From Clostridia bacterium (GTDB taxonomy: Bacteria > Bacillota > Clostridia > Oscillospirales > CAG-382), in contig JAFTIR010000029.1 of the NCBI GenBank assembly GCA_017456765.1, positions 1 to 56,445 on the forward strand: DNA of 56,445 bases, given 5' to 3'. This document shows, piece by piece, positions 31,943-40,489 of this stretch. Below the pieces are notes generated by a model. It saw only the letters and a list, made by a program, of their open reading frames with translations, was not told the DNA's origin and ran no database searches. Every line of letters starts with the position of its first letter. Positions within the stretch are counted from its first letter, which is position 1. Position numbers and translations under genes: made by a program.

Positions 31943-32722
31943 TTAGTTGAGACCCTTGCTTGTAAGGAACTTGTAGCTCTTTGCGAGGCAGTCAAAGGGA
32001 TCATCATCGTAGCAGTTGTCCTGTTCAACCATTGCATATTCAACACCGTTCTTAAGGCTTGTTTCAATGATTGCATCCCAGTCAAGAATACCGCTGCCTA
32101 CGGACGCATATCTGTGTGCACCGTCGGGCATGACTATCATATCCTTGTAGTGAACAACGGGTGTTCTGCCCTTTAATTCGTTGAGCATTGTAACGGGGTC
32201 GCGACCTGCTTCCTTTACCCAGTAAAGGTCGAGTGTAAAGCCCATGATTTCGGGGCTGAAATTCTTCAGAAGGAAGTCATGGAGGATTTCTCCGTCCTTG
32301 TCCATAAATTCATAGTGATGATTGTGATACATGAAGTAGCAGCCTGCATCCTTAATCTTTTGTGCTACAGGAACAAACTTGTCAGCAAAATTTGCCCAGT
32401 ATTCCTTGGGCTTTTGATTGTAGTCGGGATTCCAGAGGCCGAGAAGTCCGCCGATGCCGATGTACTTGATACCCATCTTCTTGTGTTTTTCAATAACATC
32501 GTCCGTCTTGCCTAAAACTTCTGTTGCACTGGAGTGAGTGATGATTGCTTCAAGGCCGTTTTTCTTAAGCTGTTCGTTCATCCAGTCTGCTTCGTATGCA
32601 CAAACGCCGGAGAGCTGAACTGTTGTGTAGCCGATGTCGGCAACCTTCTTTAAGGTTTCGGAAAGTCCGTCGAGATCCTGACAGAATTTTGTACATGTGT
32701 AAAGTTGAGCACCAATCTTCAT
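31943..32722 (-). CDS. Sugar phosphate isomerase/epimerase (xylose isomerase-like TIM barrel)
   Basis: 259 residues from ATG 32722, with AGGTGG eight bases upstream. It begins KIGAQLYTC and has the metal-site pattern of the AP-endonuclease-2/IolE family: His in MYHNHHYEF, Asp in TLDLYWV, His in VVHYKDM and a late Glu in MVEQDNCYDD. Such proteins isomerise or epimerise keto-sugars and inositol derivatives; the exact substrate is not readable. It shares a bidirectional promoter region with the LTA-synthase-like gene. Confidence 0.82.
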   Translation of the reverse strand: MKIGAQLYTCTKFCQDLDGLSETLKKVADIGYTTVQLSGVCAYEADWMNEQLKKNGLEAIITHSSATEVLGKTDDVIEKHKKMGIKYIGIGGLLGLWNPDYNQKPKEYWANFADKFVPVAQKIKDAGCYFMYHNHHYEFMDKDGEILHDFLLKNFSPEIMGFTLDLYWVKEAGRDPVTMLNELKGRTPVVHYKDMIVMPDGAHRYASVGSGILDWDAIIETSLKNGVEYAMVEQDNCYDDDPFDCLAKSYKFLTSKGLN

Positions 32723-32748
32723 AATAATAACCACCTTTATTTGAATAG

Positions 32749-32776
32749 TTGACATTTCCGTCGTATTCATTATAAT
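32749..32776 (+). promoter_or_regulatory. Promoter of the LTA-synthase-like gene
   Basis: TTGACA (32749-32754), 16-bp spacer, TATAAT (32771-32776). Its -10 shares the palindrome ATTATAAT with the opposite promoter. Confidence 0.75.
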
Positions 32777-32797
32777 ATATAATAAATGGGATTTCAA
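32769..32797 (-). promoter_or_regulatory. Promoter of the isomerase-like gene
   Basis: Read leftward: TTGAAA (32797-32792), 17-bp spacer, TATAAT (32774-32769). Confidence 0.65.
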
Positions 32798-32844
32798 TAT
32801 TTATTTTAATTTTTTTATTTTTTTAGCTGTAAGGAGGGAAAGGA

Positions 32845-34674
32845 ATGAATAAAAGCAAAAATAAAAGTGTAATCTTGTCGTTTGTGTATAATATGCTTAT
32901 AGTTCTTGCGGCAACGGCATCGCTTTGTATTTGTTCGCTTTCTGTTGCTTATGGCACTGCATATTCAGATAGGATTTTTTTGGGGTACTTTGAAAATCCG
33001 CTCATTTTTCTTTTGAATTATCTTCCCGTACTCGGACTTTTTCTTGTTCTTTACAGCATTGTCGGTAAAAGCTGGATTGCATATCTTGTTGAGAGCATCG
33101 TTGTTATGGGGCTTACCTTTGCGCACTTTTTTGTTCTCAAATTCCGTGACGATGCGCTTATGTTTGCGGACATTTTTTATTTAAGAGAAGCTGTTCAAAT
33201 TTCCTCCGAGGGATATAACTATGCTCTTACGGGCAGAATGATAGGCTGTATTGCGGCTTGCATTGCTTTTGTGCTTATACTTGCTTTTTTCCATAAAACT
33301 GAGCTTAAAATGTCTGTAAGATTTTATATGGTAATTTTAGTGCTGACCGCATCTCTTATTCTTAAAGATGTATATCTCAGTAAGGCAATCTATGATAAAT
33401 GCACTGATAATTATGACGAGGTTATTGTCTGGGCACCCACTCAGAAATATATTGCCAAAGGTTTTGTATATCCCTTTATATACAGTATGAATGAAGTGCT
33501 GGATGTAAAACCCGAGGGATATGACGAAAAAGAAACCGTGAAAATACTTTCACAGTATAAGGATAAGGGCATAGACAATGACAAAAAGATAAATATAATA
33601 GGCATTATGCTTGAGGCATACTGTGACCTCGGAAACCTTGGTATAGACGGGATTGACGACAGTGTGTACGAACTCTACAGGCTTCTCAAACAGCAGAATC
33701 TGTCGGGAACACTTGTGACGAATATTTTCGCGGCAGGTACCATTGACTCCGAAAGAGCTTTTCTGACGGGATACCCCGATGTTGCTTCTTACAGGAGAAA
33801 CGTAAATTCTTATGTAAGATACCTTGCATCTCAAGGCTATACTGTTGACGGAAGCCACCCGTCCGAAAACTGGTTTTATAACAGGCAGAATATAAATAAT
33901 TTTCTCGGTTTTGAAGATTACCGTTTTGTTGAAAACTATTTCTATGAAAAATACGGTGATATGATGAGAGCCGACAGCCTTGTGTTTGATGATTTTTATG
34001 AAAACTATGTAAATCACCTCGAGAATAATAAAAATCCGTATTTTGGTTTTCACGTGACTTATCAGGGACACGCACCATATGAAACAAATGCAAAATATTG
34101 GGGAACGGACAAAACACCTCTTTACGTGGGTGAAAATGTTTCGTTTGAAACCGATTGTATACTCAACAATTACCTTGGTACAATCAAGGATACCGGCTGG
34201 AGAATGTGGCAGTTTGTCGAAAAAATCAAGGCACGGGAAGAGCCGTGTGTAGTTATTCTTTTCGGTGACCATAAGCCGTGGCTCGGCGACGGAAACAGTG
34301 TGTATGATGAGCTTTCGATAAACATTGATGTTTCCACAAAAGAGGGGTTTCTCAACTATTACTCGACGGAATATGTTATAATTGCAAATGATGCGGCAAA
34401 GGCTATTATAGGTGATGATTTTTCGGGAGAAGGTCCTATGACAAGCCCCTGTTTTCTCATGAATGTGCTTTTTGAAAAGATGGGGTACGATGCAAGCGGA
34501 TATATGCAGTATACAGACACGGTGATGAAGAAAATCCCGGTTATAAATGATGTGGGAATAATTGATAAGAACAATAATTTTTATCTTACCGAGGATATTC
34601 CCGAAAAGCTCATTGCTTTGTACCGGCAGTATAAATCCGTATCATACTATACAAGCACTCATTTTGAAGAATAG
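32845..34674 (+). CDS. LTA synthase family membrane sulfatase-fold enzyme
   Basis: 609 residues: about five transmembrane helices in the first 190 residues, then an extracellular sulfatase-fold domain. The nucleophile Thr lies in AAGTIDSERAFLTGY and metal ligands in IGIMLEAYCD, VTYQGHAPY and LFGDHKPW, as in LtaS-type glycerol-phosphate transferases. These polymerise polyglycerol-phosphate (lipoteichoic acid) or transfer phosphoglycerol/phosphoethanolamine to surface glycans. Which donor and acceptor are used cannot be fixed. AGGAGG lies upstream of ATG 32845. Confidence 0.85.
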   Translation: MNKSKNKSVILSFVYNMLIVLAATASLCICSLSVAYGTAYSDRIFLGYFENPLIFLLNYLPVLGLFLVLYSIVGKSWIAYLVESIVVMGLTFAHFFVLKFRDDALMFADIFYLREAVQISSEGYNYALTGRMIGCIAACIAFVLILAFFHKTELKMSVRFYMVILVLTASLILKDVYLSKAIYDKCTDNYDEVIVWAPTQKYIAKGFVYPFIYSMNEVLDVKPEGYDEKETVKILSQYKDKGIDNDKKINIIGIMLEAYCDLGNLGIDGIDDSVYELYRLLKQQNLSGTLVTNIFAAGTIDSERAFLTGYPDVASYRRNVNSYVRYLASQGYTVDGSHPSENWFYNRQNINNFLGFEDYRFVENYFYEKYGDMMRADSLVFDDFYENYVNHLENNKNPYFGFHVTYQGHAPYETNAKYWGTDKTPLYVGENVSFETDCILNNYLGTIKDTGWRMWQFVEKIKAREEPCVVILFGDHKPWLGDGNSVYDELSINIDVSTKEGFLNYYSTEYVIIANDAAKAIIGDDFSGEGPMTSPCFLMNVLFEKMGYDASGYMQYTDTVMKKIPVINDVGIIDKNNNFYLTEDIPEKLIALYRQYKSVSYYTSTHFEE

Positions 34675-34680
34675 AAACTC

Positions 34681-34703
34681 AAGGCGGTGAAAACCGCCTT
34701 TTT
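34681..34703 (+). terminator. Intrinsic terminator after the LTA-synthase-like gene
   Basis: 8-bp GC-rich stem (34681-34688 with 34693-34700), GAAA tetraloop and T run. Confidence 0.85.
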
Positions 34704-34790
34704 CATTGATGCTAAAATGTTTCCTATTTGTAAACGAGTGCGATAAAACGGGTGATGCAGTAAAGAAAATATTAACTTTCGTACAAATTC

Positions 34791-34819
34791 TTGACACAAA
34801 ATGCAGGGAGTAGTATAAT
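34791..34819 (+). promoter_or_regulatory. Consensus promoter of the aromatic amino acid operon
   Basis: TTGACA (34791-34796), 17-bp spacer, TATAAT (34814-34819): a perfect SigA consensus. Transcription should start near 34826, leaving a leader of about 214 nt before tyrA. Confidence 0.85.
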
Positions 34820-34847
34820 ATCAAAAAATGGATTTTCGGAGATAAAA

Positions 34848-34934
34848 ATGAAGACGAACAATATGTATGCACACAACTATTTTTATTATGGCTTTATCGA
34901 CTTTGGTGGTAAGGTCTTTCGTTTGTGTGTATAA
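34848..34934 (+). CDS. Tyr/Phe-rich leader peptide of the aromatic operon
   Basis: A 28-residue ORF with its own GGAGA ribosome site (34838-34842), six bases from the ATG. Tyr is at codons 7, 11, 13, 14 (all TAT) and Phe at 12, 16, 19, 24 (all TTT), so eight of 28 codons are for the two end products of the downstream pathway; the densest part reads YFYYGF. It lies between a consensus promoter and an intrinsic terminator directly upstream of tyrA. The composition and placement are those of a regulatory leader peptide like E. coli PheL, whose translation speed reports charged tRNA levels. It has no resemblance to a functional protein. Confidence 0.85.
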   Translation: MKTNNMYAHNYFYYGFIDFGGKVFRLCV

Positions 34935-34998
34935 ATGTTTTTGTGTTGTACATGGATAACGAAGGACCGCAGTGAAAATTCGCTGCGGATTTTTATTT
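34899..34998 (+). promoter_or_regulatory. Transcription attenuator with mutually exclusive hairpins
   Basis: Four RNA segments can be read. Segment 1 (34899-34904) pairs with 2 (34911-34916) in 6 bp; segment 2 (34913-34923) pairs with 3 (34958-34968) in 11 bp with one G-U; 3/4 (34967-34974 with 34981-34988) forms an 8-bp terminator stem followed by ATTTTTATTT. Segments 1 and 2 overlap the last third of the leader-peptide ORF. A ribosome stalled at the Tyr/Phe cluster would cover segment 1, freeing 2:3 and weakening the terminator; one that finishes would cover segment 2 and allow termination. The 2:3 and 3:4 pairings compete for only two bases (34967-34968), a weak point of the model. Confidence 0.75.
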
Positions 34999-35039
34999 AA
35001 ATAATATTTGTTGAAAAATTATTTGAGAGGTGTTATAAT

Positions 35040-35891
35040 ATGACAGTAGGAGTAGTGGGTCTTGGACTTATAGGTGCATCAATTGCAAAAACGGTGAGAA
35101 AGCATACGGATTTTGTTGTTCTCGGTATTGATGCAAGCGAAAAGGTAATGGAAAATGCAAGACTTGACGGTACAATTGACGGTGAGCTTGATTTATCAAT
35201 TGATAAATGTGATATTGTTGTGGTTGCGCTTTACCCTGACGACATTGTAAAATTCGTAAAGGACAACGCAAAGAATCTCAAAGATACCATTGTTATCGAC
35301 TGCGGCGGTACAAAGACAAAGGTTTGCACAGAGCTTTTTCCCGTTGCAAAGGAAAATAGCTTTACCTTTATCGGCGGACACCCTATGGCGGGTATTGAAA
35401 AGTCGGGATATGACTATTCAACCGACAGTCTTTTTGACGGAGCATTCATGATTATGGTACCGCCCGAGGATTTGGATGCAAGAACGCTTGATTATGCAAA
35501 AATGTTTTTCATTTCTCTCGGCTTTTACAGAATAACCATAACAACTGCCGAGGAGCATGATAAAATTATTGCATATACCTCACAGCTTGCGCATATCGCT
35601 TCAAGTGCATATGTAAAAAGTCCCACTTCTTTGCAGAACCTTGGTTTTTCCGCAGGCTCCTTTAAGGACATGACAAGAGTTGCATACCTCAATGAAAATA
35701 TGTGGTCTGAACTTTTTTTGCAGAATAAAGACTTTCTTCTCGCAGAACTCAAGGTTCTAATAGATAATTTGACCGAATATCATAAGGCAATAGCAGAGGG
35801 TGACAGGGATGCCCTCATGGCACTTCTCACGGACGGTAAGCAAAAGAGAGTTGCCTCGTGGACTATGGCAGAAAATAATAAACGCAGATAG
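35040..35891 (+). CDS. tyrA: Prephenate dehydrogenase
   Basis: 283 residues. An N-terminal Rossmann NAD(P) site (GVVGLGLIGASIAKT), the substrate-binding segment FIGGHPMAGIEKSGY with its catalytic His, and the helical C-terminal dimerisation half (TSQLAHIASSAYV) match TyrA. It converts prephenate (or arogenate) to the tyrosine precursor. There is no ACT domain, unlike Bacillus subtilis TyrA, so feedback may rest with the attenuator. GAGAGG lies nine bases before the ATG. It is the first gene of a seven-gene operon. Confidence 0.92.
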   Translation: MTVGVVGLGLIGASIAKTVRKHTDFVVLGIDASEKVMENARLDGTIDGELDLSIDKCDIVVVALYPDDIVKFVKDNAKNLKDTIVIDCGGTKTKVCTELFPVAKENSFTFIGGHPMAGIEKSGYDYSTDSLFDGAFMIMVPPEDLDARTLDYAKMFFISLGFYRITITTAEEHDKIIAYTSQLAHIASSAYVKSPTSLQNLGFSAGSFKDMTRVAYLNENMWSELFLQNKDFLLAELKVLIDNLTEYHKAIAEGDRDALMALLTDGKQKRVASWTMAENNKRR

Positions 35892-35897
35892 GGTGTT

Positions 35898-36959
35898 ATG
35901 ATGAAAAACACAAAAACAGTAGCCGTCAAGGCGTCGGGAAACTATGATATTACAATTGGAAAAGGACTTCTCAGTAATGTGGGTGAAATTCTGAAAGGAA
36001 TAAAAAAGCCTTGCCGTACGGTAATTGTTACGGATTCAAATGTTGACCCGCTTTACTCTGATGCCGTGATTGAATCACTTGAAAAAGCGGGATACAGTGC
36101 AGATAAATATGTGTTTGCGGCAGGAGAAAAAAGCAAAAATGCGGCAACATTTGTTGAGATTCTCGAATTTCTTGCATCGGAGAAGATTACAAGAAGCGAC
36201 CTTCTCGTGGCCCTCGGCGGCGGAGTTGTGGGAGATATTACGGGCTTTGCGGCCTCTTGCTATCTTCGCGGAATTGATTTTGTGCAGATTCCCACAACAC
36301 TTCTTGCGGCGGTGGATTCATCGGTTGGCGGAAAGACGGCAATAGACCTTAAAGCAGGCAAAAACCTTGCAGGTGCTTTTTATCAGCCGATTGCCGTAAT
36401 CTGTGATACAGATACCTTTGAAACACTCCCCGAAAAAGAGGTTGCCTGCGGTTATGCCGAGGTAATAAAATACGGTATACTGTTTGAAAAGGAATTTTGC
36501 GACTCACTTATGAGCGGCAAATGTGATATTGATGAAATCGTTGAAAAATGCGTGATTTTCAAGCGTGATATAGTTGAGAGGGACGAATTTGATAACGGAG
36601 AGAGAAAACTATTAAATCTCGGTCATACAGCCGCTCATGGTATAGAAAAGGTCAGCGGATATAGTCTTACTCACGGACAGGCTGTGGCAGTGGGCACGGT
36701 GATAGCAACAAAGATTGCGGAAAACTTCGGCATTTGCAAAGAGGGAACATATAGAGAAGTTGAAAAAATGCTGGAAGAATTTAATCTGCCGACAAAATAC
36801 GATATTACGGCAGAAGAACTTTGCGAGGCGGCTCTCTCTGATAAAAAACGCCAGAGCTCAAAACTTACACTCGTACTTCCTGAAAAAATCGGCAAATGCG
36901 TCCTTTACGATGTGGATGTAGAAAACCTTAAAGATATATTTTCAAAAGCAATAGGCTAA
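35898..36959 (+). CDS. aroB: 3-dehydroquinate synthase
   Basis: 353 residues. NAD- and zinc-binding features are clear: LLVALGGGVVGDITGFAA (near 100-117), PTTLLAAVDSSVGGKTAID and the zinc ligands in NLGHTAAHGIE and LTHGQAVAVG plus Glu in CGYAEVIKYG. It cyclises DAHP to 3-dehydroquinate, step two of the shikimate pathway. It follows tyrA by six bases. Two adjacent ATG codons (35898, 35901) both fit the GGG-rich ribosome site. Confidence 0.95.
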   Translation: MMKNTKTVAVKASGNYDITIGKGLLSNVGEILKGIKKPCRTVIVTDSNVDPLYSDAVIESLEKAGYSADKYVFAAGEKSKNAATFVEILEFLASEKITRSDLLVALGGGVVGDITGFAASCYLRGIDFVQIPTTLLAAVDSSVGGKTAIDLKAGKNLAGAFYQPIAVICDTDTFETLPEKEVACGYAEVIKYGILFEKEFCDSLMSGKCDIDEIVEKCVIFKRDIVERDEFDNGERKLLNLGHTAAHGIEKVSGYSLTHGQAVAVGTVIATKIAENFGICKEGTYREVEKMLEEFNLPTKYDITAEELCEAALSDKKRQSSKLTLVLPEKIGKCVLYDVDVENLKDIFSKAIG

Positions 36960-36974
36960 AAGGAAAGTAAAAAT

Positions 36975-38234
36975 ATGACAGTAACACTTGACCCGAAAAC
37001 AGTTTTGTCGGGAACACTCGATATAATTTCATCAAAGTCGGATATACATAGATGTATTATCTGTGCTGCCCTTTCGGAAAAGCCCACAAAGATTAAGTTC
37101 ATGGGACTTTCAAAGGATATAATTACAACCGTTGAATGTGTAAAAATGCTTGGAGCAAAGGCGGAATTTCTTGACGGATGTATCACGGTAACTCCATGCG
37201 ATAAAGAAAAAATAATGCAGGGACTTACTCTTGACTGCTCCGAGAGCGGTTCGACGGCAAGATTTCTTCTTCCGGTGGCGGCGGCAATATGTAAGAACGT
37301 TACACTTGTAGGTAGCGGCAGACTCCCGGAAAGACCCTTTTCTCCTCTTTGCGAAAGTCTTGAAAAGAATGGTGCAAAGTTTTCCTCGGATAAACTTCCG
37401 ATAACCGTAAGTGCAAATGTTGCACATGGCGGTGTTTTTGAAATCCCGGGAAATATCAGCAGTCAGTATATCAGCGGACTTCTTCTCATGCTTCCTCTGT
37501 TTGAAGAGGGGGGAGAGGTTAGAATTACAACTCCGCTTGAGTCGGCAGGCTATGTTGATATGACGGTTGATACCATGACAAAATTCGGCATAGAAATTGA
37601 AAAGGGCGAAAACTCATATAGAGTTCTTCCGAATCAAAGCTATAAATCCCCTGAATTTATCCGTGCGCAGGGAGACTGGTCAAGTGCTGCGTTCTGGCTT
37701 TGTGCAGATGCACTCGGAGCAAATGTGGTGCTTTCGGGACTTGACGAGGGGTGTCCCCAGGGCGACAGGAAGGTAATTGAAATACTTGAAAATTTCGGCG
37801 CAAAAAAGATTATTACCGAGGACGGAATTTTAATTGAGGCAGGAAGACTTCACGGAATTGAAATTGATGCTTCAAACATTCCTGACCTTGTTCCCGTTCT
37901 TTCTGTTGTGGCTTGTGCCGCGAGGGGAAAAACAAAAATTTACGGAGCAAAAAGACTTCGTCTTAAAGAGAGCGACAGACTTGAAACCACAAGAGATTTT
38001 CTTACACGTCTTGGTGCCGATGTAGCTGTCACCGATGACGGACTTGAAATTTGCGGTAAAGGAAAACTTGAGGGCGGCACTGTTTTCGGACATAATGATC
38101 ACAGAATTGTAATGTCAAGTGCAATATGCTCGCTTATCTGCAAAAATCAGGTAATAATTGAGGGAGCGCAGGCAGTGGAAAAATCCTACACTACCTTCTT
38201 TTCGGATTTTGATAAACTTAACATGAGGTCGTAA
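36975..38234 (+). CDS. aroA: 3-phosphoshikimate 1-carboxyvinyltransferase (EPSP synthase)
   Basis: 419 residues of two inverse alpha/beta domains. SSKSDIHRCIICAALS (phosphate contacts), ESGSTARFLLP (PEP/glyphosate loop, near 82-92), GDWSSAAFW, RLKESDRLETT and NDHRIVMSSA identify AroA. It adds PEP to shikimate-3-phosphate. The loop reads ESGSTARF rather than the E. coli NAGTAMRP, the clostridial form lacking the proline equivalent to Pro101. AGGAAAG is upstream of ATG 36975. Confidence 0.95.
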   Translation: MTVTLDPKTVLSGTLDIISSKSDIHRCIICAALSEKPTKIKFMGLSKDIITTVECVKMLGAKAEFLDGCITVTPCDKEKIMQGLTLDCSESGSTARFLLPVAAAICKNVTLVGSGRLPERPFSPLCESLEKNGAKFSSDKLPITVSANVAHGGVFEIPGNISSQYISGLLLMLPLFEEGGEVRITTPLESAGYVDMTVDTMTKFGIEIEKGENSYRVLPNQSYKSPEFIRAQGDWSSAAFWLCADALGANVVLSGLDEGCPQGDRKVIEILENFGAKKIITEDGILIEAGRLHGIEIDASNIPDLVPVLSVVACAARGKTKIYGAKRLRLKESDRLETTRDFLTRLGADVAVTDDGLEICGKGKLEGGTVFGHNDHRIVMSSAICSLICKNQVIIEGAQAVEKSYTTFFSDFDKLNMRS

Positions 38235-38238
38235 ATAA

Positions 38239-39312
38239 ATGAATACATTCGGAAATAAGATAAAGATAACCGTTTTCGGTCAATCCCATGCCCAAGCAAT
38301 CGGCGTTACAATAGAGGGACTGCCCACAGGGTTGAAAGTTGATACTGACAGAGTTCAAACTTTTCTTGACAGACGGGCTCCCGGTAAAAACACATATTCT
38401 ACTCAACGACAGGAAGCCGATAAAGTTGAATATCTTTCGGGACTTGTTGACGGAGTGGTATGCGGCGCTCCTTTGACGGCGGTTATTTTCAATAAAGACC
38501 AGCACTCAAAGGATTACAGCGAGCTTCGTGCAAAAATGCGTCCCTCCCATGCAGACTATCCTGCAAACGTAAAATACGGTGATAGCTATGATGTTCGCGG
38601 CGGTGGACAGTTTTCGGGTAGGATGACGGCTCCCATCTGTATTGCAGGGGCAATTCTTATGCAATATCTTGAAGAAAAGGGAATATACATAGGTGCTCAT
38701 ATTTCGTCGATAGGAATCATCAAAGATAAGATGTTTGACAATACAAGTTTTGATACTGATATGTTACTCTGTGCAGGTAAAAAGGATTTTCCCGTGCTTG
38801 ACGATGAGGCTGGAGAAAAGATGAAAGAGCTTATACTTGCGGCAAAGAACGACCTTGATTCTGTCGGCGGTATTATAGAATGTATGGCTGTCGGCGTTCC
38901 CGCGGGTATTGGCGAGCCAATGTTCGAGGGACTCGAAAACGTGATTGCACAGAGCGTGTTTGCCATCCCTGCAGTTAAAGGGTTAGAATTCGGACTTGGC
39001 TTTGAAAGCTCTTCACTTTTTGGCTCGCAGAACAATGACGAATACTACTATGACGAAAACTCAAATGTGAAAACGAGAACGAATAATGCAGGTGGCATAT
39101 GCGGAGGACTTGCTACGGGTATGCCCATATCCTTCAAGGTTGCGATGAAGCCTACACCCTCAATCGGAAAGGCTCAGAATACCGTAAATCTTGCAAGCGG
39201 TAAGAACGATGTTCTTGAAATACATGGAAGACATGACCCATGTATTGTCCAGAGAGCCGTTCCTTGTATTGAGGCAGCAATGGCTCTTGCTCTTTCTCAG
39301 TTTGTGCTATAA
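38239..39312 (+). CDS. aroC: Chorismate synthase
   Basis: 357 residues. FGQSHAQAIGVTIEGLP at the N-terminus, DRRAPGKN, KMRPSHADYPANVKYG and DVRGGGQFSGRMTAP are the FMN/EPSP-binding signatures; one of the usual motifs, RPGHAD, reads RPSHAD. Reduced FMN-dependent elimination of phosphate from EPSP yields chorismate. The gene begins four bases after aroA. Confidence 0.95.
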   Translation: MNTFGNKIKITVFGQSHAQAIGVTIEGLPTGLKVDTDRVQTFLDRRAPGKNTYSTQRQEADKVEYLSGLVDGVVCGAPLTAVIFNKDQHSKDYSELRAKMRPSHADYPANVKYGDSYDVRGGGQFSGRMTAPICIAGAILMQYLEEKGIYIGAHISSIGIIKDKMFDNTSFDTDMLLCAGKKDFPVLDDEAGEKMKELILAAKNDLDSVGGIIECMAVGVPAGIGEPMFEGLENVIAQSVFAIPAVKGLEFGLGFESSSLFGSQNNDEYYYDENSNVKTRTNNAGGICGGLATGMPISFKVAMKPTPSIGKAQNTVNLASGKNDVLEIHGRHDPCIVQRAVPCIEAAMALALSQFVL

Positions 39313-39325
39313 TCAGGAGGAAAAA

Positions 39326-40471
39326 ATGGAACTTTCCGAACTCAGAAAAAAAATAGACTCAATTGATAATGAACTTGTAAAGCTCTTTACAGAAAGAATG
39401 GGGATTTCCGCTAAAGTTGCCGAAAGCAAAAGACAGTCGGGAAAGCCTGTTTTTGACCCGACGAGAGAAAGAGAAATTATAAGAAAACTTACGGAAAATC
39501 TCGACGAAGAAATGGCGGGATATGTTTCTGTCCTGTATAATCAAATCTTTGAAATTTCAAGGGCAAGACAGAACAAAATGCTGACGGGCGATGCAAAACT
39601 TTCTGCGGAAATTAAAAAGGCAAAATTAAACACCCCCGAATATTTTCCCGCTGTTGCAAAGGTGGCTTGTCAGGGTGTTGAGGGAGCATATTCACAGCTT
39701 GCCTGCGAAAGACTTTTCAGAAGACCTGATATTTCCTATGCCGAAACATTCCGCGATGCTTTTGAAAAGGTGGCAAACGGGGAATGTAAATACGGCGTAC
39801 TTCCCATCGAAAACAGCCTTCACGGCTCGGTGGGAGAGGTTTATGACCTGCTTAAGGAATATAAGAATAAAATACATATTGTCAGATGTATAAAGGTGCC
39901 CATTCATCATGTTCTTCTCGGCAAGAAAGGCACGGAGATTTCAGACATAAAAGAGGTTTATTCCCACAATCAGGCAATAGGTCAGTGCAGTGAATTTTTG
40001 AGAGAACACCCTGAAATAGGTGTAAATGTCAGTAAGAATACGGCAATGGCGGCGAAAATGGTGTCGGAGGGTGAAAGACGTGATGTTGCGGCAATTTCTT
40101 CTTATGACTGTGCGGCACTCTACGGACTTTCGGTTATTTGCGACGAGCTTCAGAACAGCGATAATAACCACACAAGGTTTATCTGTATATCAAAGGACCT
40201 TGAAATCTATCCCGGCTCTTCAAAGGTGGCGATAATGTTCACCGTACCTCATAGGGCAGGAAGCCTTGTTAGCATACTTTCAAGATTCAATGTTCTCGGA
40301 GTAAACCTTTCAAAACTTGAGAGCCGACCTATCAAGGGACGTGACTTTGAGTTTATGTTCTATGCCGAAATTGAGAGCTACGGACTGTCGGAGGACCTTA
40401 TTTCCTACCTCTGCGAGCTTGATGCTCGTCCCGAAGAATTTGTGTTCCTCGGAAATTATATTGAAATCTAA
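39326..40471 (+). CDS. pheA: Bifunctional chorismate mutase-prephenate dehydratase (P-protein)
   Basis: 381 residues from ATG 39326 with AGGAGG just upstream. Domain order: AroQ-type chorismate mutase (1-90, MELSELRKKIDSIDNELVKL), prephenate dehydratase (about 105-285, GVEGAYSQLA, YGVLPIENSLHGSVGEVYDL, NHTRF) and a C-terminal ACT domain (about 300-380) with LESRPIKG, the phenylalanine-binding motif. It makes prephenate from chorismate and phenylpyruvate from prephenate, and should be inhibited by Phe. Prephenate is also the substrate of TyrA in the same operon. Confidence 0.93.
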   Translation: MELSELRKKIDSIDNELVKLFTERMGISAKVAESKRQSGKPVFDPTREREIIRKLTENLDEEMAGYVSVLYNQIFEISRARQNKMLTGDAKLSAEIKKAKLNTPEYFPAVAKVACQGVEGAYSQLACERLFRRPDISYAETFRDAFEKVANGECKYGVLPIENSLHGSVGEVYDLLKEYKNKIHIVRCIKVPIHHVLLGKKGTEISDIKEVYSHNQAIGQCSEFLREHPEIGVNVSKNTAMAAKMVSEGERRDVAAISSYDCAALYGLSVICDELQNSDNNHTRFICISKDLEIYPGSSKVAIMFTVPHRAGSLVSILSRFNVLGVNLSKLESRPIKGRDFEFMFYAEIESYGLSEDLISYLCELDARPEEFVFLGNYIEI

Positions 40472-40489
40472 GTAAAAGAGTGATTACCC

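Noticed and set aside
33550..34272. Leftward frame of 240 codons opposite the LTA-synthase-like gene
   Set aside because: No ribosome site or domain; the other strand has a full conserved protein.
34826..35039. T-box riboswitch before tyrA
   Set aside because: No AGGGTGGNACCGCG antiterminator sequence or stem I loop elements; a Tyr/Phe-rich ORF with overlapping hairpins explains the leader better.
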